A stretch of 64,000 bases of DNA from UBA1422 sp963676385. Lineage in GTDB: Bacteria; Bacillota; Clostridia; Peptostreptococcales; Anaerovoracaceae. The translations under genes were made by a program, and so were the position numbers. The DNA lies in the NCBI GenBank assembly GCA_963676385.2, contig CAXXMM010000010.1:62001-126000 (forward strand), given 5' to 3'. Position 1 is the first letter of the stretch. The number at the start of each line of letters is the position of its first letter. The notes under the pieces were generated by a model. It was not told the DNA's origin. It made no database searches and saw only the letters and a program-made list of their open reading frames with translations. Of this stretch, positions 36,623 through 45,148 are shown piece after piece.

Positions 36623-39212
36623 ATGGCAGAAATTAATTTATTAGAAGATCACAAACTGATACAGCATGAAATTCATACAGAAATGAAGAAATCCTACATC
36701 GACTATGCCATGAGCGTTATTGTAGGCAGAGCGCTTCCCGATGTACGGGATGGAATGAAGCCGGTGCATAGAAGAATTCTATACGGCATGAGTGAGCTGG
36801 GCGTAACCCCAGACAAACCCCACAAAAAATCCGCACGTATCGTAGGTGAAGTCATGGGTAAATACCATCCCCATGGTGACTCTTCTATTTACGATGCTAT
36901 GGTTCGAATGGCTCAGGACTTTTCCACCAGGTATATGTTGGTGGATGGTCACGGAAACTTTGGTTCCGTAGACGGTGACGGGGCTGCAGCCATGAGATAT
37001 ACGGAAGCCCGTATGTCTCCCTTTGCATTGCAAATGCTTCGGGATATTGACAAAGATACTGTTGATTTTATACCTAACTTTGATGAGGAAGAAACGGAAC
37101 CGGTGGTTTTGCCCGCCAGATATCCCAACCTTTTGGTGAACGGTTCCAACGGAATTGCTGTTGGAATGGCCACGTCTATTCCTCCCCACAATTTGGGCGA
37201 AATTATTGATGCAACCGTCAAAATGATTGACGATCCGGAATGCACCATTGATGATTTGATTAAAATCGTTAAAGCACCGGATTTTCCAACCGGCGGCATT
37301 ATCATGGGAAAAGGCGGCGCTAAGGAAGCCTATCGAACAGGGCAAGGCAAAGTCGTCGTCCGCGCCAAGGTAGAAATTGAAGAAACCAACAAAGGGAAGA
37401 CTCAGATTATTATCAGTGAAATTCCTTTCCAAGTGAATAAATCCCGTTTGATTGAAAAAATCGCGGAACTGGTAAAAGACAAGAGAATCGAAGGGATTTC
37501 CTACATTCGAGATGAATCCAACCGAAATGGAATGCGTGTTGTCATCGAAATGAAGAAAGATGCCAACCCTCAGATTACATTAAATCGGCTATACAAACAT
37601 ACTCAACTTCAAGACAGTTACAGCATGATTATGATTGCCTTGGTGGATGGACAGCCGAAACAATTGACCCTATATGAAATTTTGGAAGAATACCTAAAAC
37701 ACCAAAAGAAAGTAGTCACAAGGCGTACCAAATATGATTTGGCTAAGGCGGAAGCCCGGGCTCATATTTTGGAAGGTCTTCGCATTGCCTTGGATAACAT
37801 TGATGCCATCATCAAAATTATTCGAGAAAGTTATGACAATGCCAAATTGCGATTGATGGAGGCCTTTGGTCTTTCCGAAATTCAGGCTCAGGCAATTTTG
37901 GACATGAGATTGGCTAGATTGCAAGGGTTGGAACGAGAAAAAATTGAAGCAGAGTATGAAGAGCTTCAAAGAAAAATCACCTATTATAAAGAATTGCTGG
38001 CGAATGAACACTTGCTCATGGGCGTTATTAAGGATGAATTGGTTGCCATCAAAGAGCGGTATGCAGACAAGCGACGAACTGCTATTGTTGGTGACGTGGA
38101 AGATTTGGAAGATGCTGATTTGATTCAGGAAGAAAAAGTGGCGATTACATTGACCCACTTGGGTTACCTGAAGAGAATTCCGTGTGACACCTACAAAGCA
38201 CAAAGGCGGGGGGGCCGAGGGATTACCGGCGTGACCACCAGAGAAAACGACTTTGTCAAAGACTTGGTGATGACATCCACCCACTATCATTTAATGTTCT
38301 TTACCAATTTAGGGAAGGCCCATAAGATGAAGGCCTATGAAATTCCGGAGGCAACGAGGACTGCAAAAGGAACACCAGCAGTCAACTTCTTGAATTTGCT
38401 CCAGCGAGAGCGGATTAATGCCATTATTCCCATTAAGGAATTTGCCGATAATCAGTATCTGATTGGAGTAACCAAGCATGGGATTATTAAGAAAACCGCT
38501 TTATCCAACTTTGATACCAATCGAAAAGCAGGATTAATTGCCATCAATCTCAAGGCAGATGATGAATTGGTTGGCATCAAACAAACGACAGGCACAGATA
38601 ATGTAATCATCGTGACCAAAAACGGCAAATGCATTTGCTTCTCCGAAGATGACGTTAGACCAATGGGTCGAATTTCCGGCGGCGTTCGTGCCATCAAGTT
38701 GGAAGAGGATGATGAAGTGGTTTCAATGCAGTTGGTTCAACCCAACGAACAGCTTTTGGTGGTCACCAAAAATGGCTACGGCAAGAGAACACCGGTGAAG
38801 GACTATAAAGTTCAGGTTCGTGGAGGCAAAGGATTGCTAACCTACGACAAAGCTAAGTTCAAAAAAACCGGGGAGCTGGTAGGAGCCATGGTAGTTTCAG
38901 ATGAAGACGAAGTTTTGTTGATTAATTCAGATGGCATCATTATCCGAATTAAGGCGACAGAGGTAAGCAAACTGGGACGAGCAAACCCAAGGGGTTAAGA
39001 TTATGCGGGTCAGCGAAGATTCAGAAATTATTTCCATTGCGAAAGTCATAAAAGAAGACGAAGAAATGGAAGATGCAGACTTCGGTGAATGTGGCCCTGA
39101 CGAAAATGGAAGCGATGGCAAAAATGGAAAAGCAAAAGAAAAGACAGGAGACAAGGCAGATGGACCGGAACAGATTGAAATCGGAGAGATAGAATCAGGA
39201 GAAACAAAATAA
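36623..39212 (+). CDS. gyrA: DNA gyrase subunit A, apparent +1 frameshift near the C-terminus
   Basis: The first frame gives 791 residues and stops at 38996 after LGRANPRG. The next frame continues without break as TQGVKIMRVSEDSEIISIAK and an acidic tail, which is the normal GyrA ending. One extra A in GCAAACCC (38981-38988) explains the shift; removing it gives about 862 residues reading LGRATQGVKIMRV. The breakage domain is intact: HPHGDSSIYDAMVRMAQDF (wild-type Ser and Asp at the quinolone positions) and the catalytic Tyr in AAMRYTEARMSP. The GyrA box QRRGGRG is also present. This is either a sequencing error or a real shortening of the last DNA-wrapping blade and tail. Confidence 0.9.
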
Positions 39213-39613
39213 TGACAGAATTAATGACCCTCAGAGTACCGGGTACTCCCGAGTACATCAAAATCACTGAGATTGCTGTTGCCAGCGTGGCGGCGTTGGC
39301 CGGCTTTGACGTGGAAGCGGTGGAAGACATTAAGATGGCAACAGGAGAAGCGTGCAAGCACATTACCTGTCACGGTTTCGATTGTTGGTCGGAGCATTAT
39401 GAAGTTTACTGCACCTTGGAAGATGACAAAATGACAGTGACCATCACAGATGTCAATGCCAAACATGAACTTCCTAAGACGAAGAAGGCCTGTTTGGACT
39501 GCCCCCAAGAAGGAGATTTGAGTTTTTGCTTTATTCAATCAATGGTAGATGCCGTTCAAATCAAAACCACCGGCAATCAAACCAAAAGTATCATTATGGT
39601 GAAAAATAAATGA
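39212..39613 (+). CDS. RsbW/SpoIIAB-like anti-sigma factor kinase
   Basis: 133 residues. The start LRVPGTPEYIKITEIAVASV and the N-box VEDIKMATGEACKHIT resemble RsbW/SpoIIAB GHKL-type kinases; the G boxes are weaker, with several cysteines (CLDCPQEGDLSFC) that are unusual. The gene overlaps the GyrA tail stop by one base and the next sigma gene by four (ATGA). It is presumed to sequester the sigma factor encoded next. No anti-anti-sigma gene is nearby. Confidence 0.8.
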   Translation: MTELMTLRVPGTPEYIKITEIAVASVAALAGFDVEAVEDIKMATGEACKHITCHGFDCWSEHYEVYCTLEDDKMTVTITDVNAKHELPKTKKACLDCPQEGDLSFCFIQSMVDAVQIKTTGNQTKSIIMVKNK

Positions 39614-40314
39614 CGCAAAAAAGTATTGATACAAGAAACAAATTGGTAGAAAACCACTTGTATCTCGCAGATATTTTGATACGCAAGTTTTTGGGGAAGG
39701 GCATCGAATACGATGACCTGTATCAGGTGGCCGCCATGGCGTTGGTCTCTGCTGCGGATCGTTTTGATGAAAGTTTAGGTTATGCCTTTAGCACTTTTGC
39801 CACGCCAACAATTCTTGGGGAAATCAAAAAATACTTTCGGGACAAGGGTTGGAGCGTTAAAATGCCCAGAAGACTCAAGGAAAATGCTTCTGCCATGCAA
39901 ACAGTCCGTGAAAGTCTGACCAACCGTTTGGGACGACCGCCTCGGATTGATGAATTGGCAGCAGAAATGAAAATCTCTGAGCAGGACGTATTAGAGGCCA
40001 TGGAAGGCAGTTTGGCATATAGCGCATATTCCCTCAACAAAACCTTTGATGAAGAAGGGGAAGAAGGAGAGAGCAGCGTCTTTGAAAAATACACGGCGGA
40101 AAAAGACAAAGGATATGAGGAACTGGAATACCGGGAAATCATCGGTTCAGTGCTTAATAATTTAAGCAATACCAACCGATATATCTTTAAGAAAAGGTTT
40201 ATTGAAGAAAAATCTCAGGCCGAAATTGCAGAGATGCTGGGGGTTTCCCAGATGACCATTTCAAGAGCTGAGAAAAAGATTAAAGAAAAATTTGCAGAGG
40301 AATTACGAAAATGA
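39610..40314 (+). CDS. SigB/SigF-type RNA polymerase sigma factor
   Basis: 234 residues. Region 2 is seen in LYLADILIRKFLGKGIEYDDLYQVAAMALVSAADRFDESLGYAFSTFATPTILGEIKKYFRD. Region 3 contains RLGRPPRIDELAAEMKIS, and region 4 ends with the helix-turn-helix KSQAEIAEMLGVSQMTISRAEKK. It is a group-3 sigma factor of the general-stress/sporulation class. Pairing with the upstream RsbW-like gene supports partner-switch control. Which process it governs cannot be told from sequence. Confidence 0.88.
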   Translation: MTQKSIDTRNKLVENHLYLADILIRKFLGKGIEYDDLYQVAAMALVSAADRFDESLGYAFSTFATPTILGEIKKYFRDKGWSVKMPRRLKENASAMQTVRESLTNRLGRPPRIDELAAEMKISEQDVLEAMEGSLAYSAYSLNKTFDEEGEEGESSVFEKYTAEKDKGYEELEYREIIGSVLNNLSNTNRYIFKKRFIEEKSQAEIAEMLGVSQMTISRAEKKIKEKFAEELRK

Positions 40315-41291
40315 AAAAAGTGTTTTCCGGCGTTCAACCGACCGGCAATATTCACATTGGCAACTACTTGGGCGCCCTAAAACAGTTTGTGGAATTACAA
40401 GACGAGAATCAGTGCATCTACTGTATTGTGGATTTGCATTCCATTACGTTGCCTCAAAATCCGGCAGAGTTGCGCCACAGTATTTTAGACGTGGCGGCCT
40501 TATACATGGCAGTTGGACTAGATCCCAAAAAATCCATATTGTTTGTCCAATCTCAAGTGCCGGCCCACGCAGAGTTGGCATGGGTGTTAACGTGTAATAC
40601 CTACACGGGAGAGTTGTCTCGTATGACCCAGTTCAAAGATAAAAGCCGTGGAAATGAATCTTCTCCCACAGGGTTGTTCACCTATCCGGTGCTCATGGCT
40701 GCGGATATTCTTTTGTATGACACCAATATTGTTCCCGTCGGGAATGATCAAAAACAACACATTGAATTGTGCAGGGATGTGGCCATTCGCATTAATAACA
40801 AATACAAAGACACGTTTGTCATACCAGAGGGAAGATTTCTAAAAGCCGGGGCCAGAATTATGGCATTGGATGATCCGTCAGCCAAAATGAGTAAGAGTGC
40901 TGAAAACGTACATAGCAGAATTTCATTGTTGGATGATGAAGCCAAAATCAAAAAATCCATTATGCGAGCAACTACCGATTCAGACGGAGAAGTACGTTTT
41001 GATTTGGAAAACAAACCGGGTATCAGTAATTTAATGAACATTTATGCTGCCTTTTCCGGCATGGCAATTGAAGATATCCAGAAGAAATATGTAGGTTGCG
41101 GATATGGGGAGTTCAAAAAGGACTTGGTGCAGGTGACCATCCAGTCCCTTTCCCCAATCAAGGCTAGATACGAGGAAATTCGCCATAGTGATGAATTGAT
41201 TCAGGCGCTGGCCGATGGCAGAGCGCGGGCCAACGCCATTGCCGAAAAGACAATGACCAGAGTAAAAGAACGATTTGGCCTTGGAATTTAG
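40311..41291 (+). CDS. trpS: tryptophanyl-tRNA synthetase
   Basis: 326 residues, class I. HIGH-like motif PTGNIHIGNYLGAL and KMSKS motif DDPSAKMSKSAEN are intact. MTQFKDKS and the TYPVLMAADILLYD-type strand (FTYPVLMAADILLYD) are family features. The ATG overlaps the sigma-factor stop (ATGA), placing an essential gene in the gyrA-sigma transcript. It ends in TAG. Confidence 0.97.
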   Translation: MKKVFSGVQPTGNIHIGNYLGALKQFVELQDENQCIYCIVDLHSITLPQNPAELRHSILDVAALYMAVGLDPKKSILFVQSQVPAHAELAWVLTCNTYTGELSRMTQFKDKSRGNESSPTGLFTYPVLMAADILLYDTNIVPVGNDQKQHIELCRDVAIRINNKYKDTFVIPEGRFLKAGARIMALDDPSAKMSKSAENVHSRISLLDDEAKIKKSIMRATTDSDGEVRFDLENKPGISNLMNIYAAFSGMAIEDIQKKYVGCGYGEFKKDLVQVTIQSLSPIKARYEEIRHSDELIQALADGRARANAIAEKTMTRVKERFGLGI

Positions 41292-41322
41292 AAAGTGAAG
41301 GCCGAAGGGAATAGGAAAAGAG

Positions 41323-41358
41323 GCACATAGGAGGCAAATCATATGTGCTTTTATTTTG
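41323..41358 (+). terminator. terminator after trpS
   Basis: GCACATA and TATGTGC pair over a 12-base loop and are followed by TTTTATTTT. It closes the gyrA-trpS transcript. Confidence 0.75.
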
Positions 41359-41537
41359 AAAAAAACAAGTTTGCATCAAGGCATAGGAGTTTTAAACTGA
41401 AAAAACAACGAGTTTCACCCTCAAAATATATGAGTTTCGCCATGAGGTAAAATTTTGGCAAATTTTTTTGGTATACTTTACATGTATTTGTCTGCTATTT
41501 TAAATATGAAGTTAGTGTATAAACCGGGAGTTGGGGG

Positions 41538-42074
41538 ATGAAAACAAAAAAAATCATTATTGGGATTGTCATTTTTGTTGGGGTAGTATTGTTGAGTATT
41601 GGCTATTATTTTTTGATGAATGGTGTGTCGCAAGTTCATGGGATTGTTTGTGTACACAGCAATCTAGTTTCAGGAGGGATATTATCAACCGGGAACAGAT
41701 ATAATGACTTAGTTCAGGCTAGCGGGTACAACATGAAGGGGATTCATACAGAAAAGAAATTGCTTCTTTCAACAAAAAACAAATATAATAAATCCGGATT
41801 AAAATACTCTTTTCAAGCCAGACAAAACAAAAAGGTCTTGATTGTATTGTATTTACAAATGGATCAGTTAACCGGAGAGTTGGGACAAACTGAAGAGTTG
41901 CATTTTTTAACAAAAACCAAAAAGTGGGGACGGACAAAATGCGACTTTGACATTTCGTTTCATAAAAAAAAGGGATGGGAATGTGTCACCATTATTGTCA
42001 ATGGCTTAGGGCACAAAAGCCCAAAAGTTTTTGAATATCCCATTCATAAAATTCCAGCCGCTATTGAATTATAA
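41538..42074 (+). CDS. membrane-anchored protein of unknown function
   Basis: 178 residues. One N-terminal hydrophobic segment (about 6-28) after MKTKK, with no lipobox, then a basic mixed domain without a recognised family. It is monocistronic, between the trpS terminator and the converging methylamine operon, with ribosome-binding site gggag. Codon use is more AT-rich than its neighbours. No function can be assigned. Confidence 0.5.
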   Translation: MKTKKIIIGIVIFVGVVLLSIGYYFLMNGVSQVHGIVCVHSNLVSGGILSTGNRYNDLVQASGYNMKGIHTEKKLLLSTKNKYNKSGLKYSFQARQNKKVLIVLYLQMDQLTGELGQTEELHFLTKTKKWGRTKCDFDISFHKKKGWECVTIIVNGLGHKSPKVFEYPIHKIPAAIEL

Positions 42075-42078
42075 ATTC

Positions 42079-42112
42079 AAATTCTTAGAAAGAATTTCCA
42101 AGGAATTTTTTT
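42079..42112 (+). terminator. possible terminator after the 178-residue gene
   Basis: AAATTCTT pairs perfectly with AAGAATTT over a three-base loop; a second small TTCC/GGAA stem and a seven-base T run follow. Confidence 0.5.
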
Positions 42113-42176
42113 GTTTTACCAGTGGTTATAAATAGATACAGGTAAGCTTTTCCATGGTGGTTCATATAGTATATAG

Positions 42177-42917
42177 TTATTCCATTTCAATGAGTCGGTT
42201 CAGTCCGTTTTGGATGATTTCCTTCACCTGATCCGGCAAATCATGTTCTTGTGCCCGGGTCAGGTCCGAAGTGGGGAGGGCAGGGTGAATCATCACCTGC
42301 ACGGGGCTTCCCTTGATGATGCCGGTTTCTTCATATATTCGATAAGTTCCATTTAAGGAGACCGGAACAATGGGCACGCCGGGTTTTGTGGCCAACTTAA
42401 AGGCACCGGGCTTGAAGGAGCCCATAACAGGACCTTTACTTCTGGTTCCCTCAGGAAAAACCAAAAGGGAAAATCCCATTTTGATATATTCGATGCCGGT
42501 TTTAATGGATTGCAAAGATGAGCGAAGATCGTCCCGGGTCAAAAATACTGCCCGTACCCGATCTATCCACTTTCCATAAAGAGGAACCTTTGATAATTCA
42601 ACTTTGGTAACAAAGCTAAATTGGATGGTATCCAAGGCGGCACACAAAACAACAATATCCCCATATGCCTGATGATTGGAAACGTATAATACCGGACCCT
42701 CTTTCGGGAGATTTTCTTTTCCATAAACTGAAATATCAACACCAATCAATTGAGAAAGCTTGCTGCCCCAAGTAGTGGTAGCTTTCAAAATGGCATCCTT
42801 TTCTTTCTCAATGTTGCCATCTTCTCTGGCGGTTGCAATCTCTTTTTTGTACGCCGTTAGATATTTTAGCGCACTATAGGCTTTGATGACACTGGGAAGG
42901 TTTCGTACAATTTTCAT
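42177..42917 (-). CDS. plsC: 1-acyl-sn-glycerol-3-phosphate acyltransferase (PlsC family)
   Basis: 246 residues. The acyltransferase motifs are SNHQAYGD (NHx4D) and LLVFPEGTRSKG, with VPIVPVSLNGTY as the third block. It makes phosphatidic acid in membrane lipid synthesis. Its ATG overlaps the stop of the corrinoid-protein gene mtbC as ATGA, so it is translated with a methylamine operon, an odd pairing. No clear transmembrane helix is present beyond a hydrophobic N-terminal region. Confidence 0.9.
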   Translation of the reverse strand: MKIVRNLPSVIKAYSALKYLTAYKKEIATAREDGNIEKEKDAILKATTTWGSKLSQLIGVDISVYGKENLPKEGPVLYVSNHQAYGDIVVLCAALDTIQFSFVTKVELSKVPLYGKWIDRVRAVFLTRDDLRSSLQSIKTGIEYIKMGFSLLVFPEGTRSKGPVMGSFKPGAFKLATKPGVPIVPVSLNGTYRIYEETGIIKGSPVQVMIHPALPTSDLTRAQEHDLPDQVKEIIQNGLNRLIEME

Positions 42918-43588
42918 GAATGGTTTCCTTTCGCTACTGCATTTCGTTCTTCAATGATTCGTAATGCGGTGCGAGCCGCATCAATCGCATCTTCGCTATA
43001 GGCATCAGCACCGATTCTGGCAGCCCACCGAAGGGTGCAAGGGGCTCCGCCTACCATGGTTTGGAATTCACCTCTAAGGGCCATTTTGTTCAGCAACGCC
43101 TCAAGTTTTCGTTGTTCCTTTAAAGTTGAAGTGAGAAGCGCACTGGTTGCAATAATGTCCACCTTGTTTTCAATGGCCTTTTCAATAATCGTCTCAACGG
43201 GGACTTCCCTGCCAATATCAATGACATGCAAGCCATAAGCTTTCATTGTGGAAGATACAATTCCTTTGCCAATTTCATGAACATCCCCTTCTACTGTGGC
43301 AATCAGTACCCTTCCCTTGGCAGCGGATTCCGCCACCCCTAAAAGTTGATCAATGGTGGTCAAAACCTTTTTCATTACTTCTGCAGAATATAATAATTCA
43401 GGCAAAGAGATTTCTCCCTTTTCAAAAAAAGTACCAACTTTTAAGTTGCCGGGGGCAAAACCTTTTTGTAGCAACTCAATTAAGTCGACACCTTCATCAT
43501 ATGCCGATTGTATTAATTCCATTGCCCAATCTTCATTGGCATCAAGAATAGACTGTTGTGCCTGCTGATACAATTCTGCCAACTCCAT
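42914..43588 (-). CDS. mtbC: methylamine corrinoid protein (MtbC-like)
   Basis: 224 residues from the ATG at 43588 (aggag six to eight bases upstream); the ATG at 43606 has no ribosome-binding site. It has the two-domain layout of methyltransferase corrinoid proteins: an N-terminal helical cap (about 1-90) and a B12-binding Rossmann domain. EGDVHEIGKGIV carries the cobalt-ligating His (about residue 104), and GGAPCTLRWAARIGADAY follows. It would accept a methyl group from MtbB. It follows mtbB across a strong hairpin. The assignment to dimethylamine rather than another substrate rests on gene order. Confidence 0.88.
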   Translation of the reverse strand: MELAELYQQAQQSILDANEDWAMELIQSAYDEGVDLIELLQKGFAPGNLKVGTFFEKGEISLPELLYSAEVMKKVLTTIDQLLGVAESAAKGRVLIATVEGDVHEIGKGIVSSTMKAYGLHVIDIGREVPVETIIEKAIENKVDIIATSALLTSTLKEQRKLEALLNKMALRGEFQTMVGGAPCTLRWAARIGADAYSEDAIDAARTALRIIEERNAVAKGNHS

Positions 43589-43659
43589 GCTTTCACTCCT
43601 GTTCATTGTACTAATTGTAACATAAAATCCGGAACAAACAAGAACACATCATAAAGAAA

Positions 43660-43695
43660 GGGGGGCACTGAATTCCTTGCGGATTCAGGCCCCCT
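43660..43695 (-). terminator. strong hairpin between mtbB and mtbC
   Basis: On the minus strand AGGGGGCCTGAAT pairs, with small mismatches, with ATTCAGTGCCCCCCT around CCGCAAGGA, followed by TTCTTT. The T tract is interrupted, so it may be an attenuator or RNA-stability element that lowers mtbC-plsC relative to mtbB. Confidence 0.6.
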
Positions 43696-43712
43696 ACTGT
43701 AATGACTTTCCC

Positions 43713-45119
43713 TTATTTCATCCCAGCTCTTTCTTTAAAACGTTCTACGCTGTTAATCTTAATGTCGAGGGCTTTTGCGATTCTAAACTTGGCTTCCATG
43801 CCAATGTTTGATTCTGCACAAGGTTCTAGATTTCCAAGACCAAATCCTCTTTCTTCTCGGACTTCTGCCATTGTGACAACATCGCAAATTTCTTCAAGAG
43901 TAAGACCTAACTTCTCGGCAACATATTTTTTTGCTTCATTAATTTTCATCTTTTTTGAAAGTTGAAGTCTGAAGACCATGTCGCCTGCTGTGCGTACGCC
44001 GCCCATGCTTGCGGCCAGGGCGTGAGCTGCCTCAGCACCCAGGGGATCACCTACGCCTACCTACAATCCGTCGACTTTAGCGATTTCCACTAAGCAACGG
44101 TCTGCTCGGGTAACCACATCAGCCGGAAGGTTTTCGCACATGGGAATTCCGCCTACGCCCATGCCGGCATCGGCATGAACCGGAATTGTGGCTGCTTCTG
44201 TGCAAGCTTTCATGAAGGTGCACACTCGGGCAATATTCCATGGGAAGGTAGCGTTGCAGTTGGTATTCACAACGGCACCAAAGATGGAAACGCCGGCCTG
44301 TTCAGCCAATTTTACTTGTTGGTGAGGGTATAGACCTGCCAAACGAACATCATTGTACTTCAGTTTGCCGTGCATTCCCAGTACAAATTCTCCCGCCATG
44401 CCCATAATAACAGGCATGTCCGGAAATTCTTTGGTGATTCGCTCTGCCGCTTGGAGGGCGACTAAGAAATCAGCATCTCCGGCTGCGCCACTGGTATCCA
44501 GTTCAAAGCCGTCAGCGCCTACATCGTTCATTTGCTTTGCCACATACATAATGTCAGAAACAGAATGGGGAATGGCCTCTTCCTGAGCTGCCAGAGCCTC
44601 TTTGATTCGTCCTTCAGGCAGCAATACAGCCCAGTTCTCCACCGGACCATCCGGCTTAGTATAAAAGCCTAGATTTGGCATTGCGCCGTAGTAAATCGGC
44701 ATGGTGGTTTTGGATAACGCGCTTTTCAGTACGCCGGCCTCTCTTTTGGCCACCCCTTTTACGGTTTTATAGTTATAGTCACTGTATCCGATATCAACGG
44801 AATCACAGCCAAGCACTCTTTCGTGAATCATCGCATTGACACTTCTATCAATGGGAAGTCCGCACTTGGTGCTGAGTTTGTCGGAACCGGAATCACTGGT
44901 AGTGACAACAGCATCCATGGGATGAACGCCCACAATGCCGCCCGGCGCCGTAACGATGTCAAAAATTTTATCCATTTCTTCTTGGCTTAGGGGAGGAATT
45001 TTTCCTCTGCTGGCTGCATCTTCCACGCCTACCTGAATGTCTTCTCGTATTTCATCGGCAGTCATGTAGACAATGGATCCATCACCCATTCGGGTGAAGA
45101 ATTTCTTATCTTCGCTCAT
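43713..45119 (-). CDS. mtbB: dimethylamine:corrinoid methyltransferase with pyrrolysine at codon 353
   Basis: 468 residues when the in-frame TAG at 44061-44063 is read as pyrrolysine. Upstream: 352 residues from the ATG at 45119 (ribosome-binding site aaggag), ending EIAKVDGL. Downstream: VGVGDPLGAEAAHALAASMG, then GGVRTAGDMV and about 95 more residues to a TAA. There is no other stop and the frame is continuous. The length and the DGL-amber-VGVGDPLG context match the archaeal MtbB family, where Pyl is at 356. It moves a methyl group from dimethylamine to MtbC. An annotator treating TAG as stop would give two broken genes. Confidence 0.95.
44061..44063 (-). other. amber codon read as pyrrolysine in mtbB
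   Basis: Codon 353 of mtbB is TAG, flanked by DGL and VGVGDP. In MtbB enzymes Pyl lies at the bottom of the barrel and binds the amine substrate for attack by Co(I). Confidence 0.93.
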
Positions 45120-45148
45120 TGGATCTCCTTTCTCAAAATAAATTAGTA

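Noticed and set aside
39003..39212. An independent 69-residue acidic protein after gyrA
   Set aside because: Its sequence (MRVSEDSEIISIAKV and acidic tail) is the normal end of GyrA, displaced by one base.
43713..44006. A separate small gene downstream of the methyltransferase (about 97 residues)
   Set aside because: It is the C-terminal part of mtbB after the pyrrolysine codon; the frame is continuous and no ribosome-binding site precedes its apparent start.
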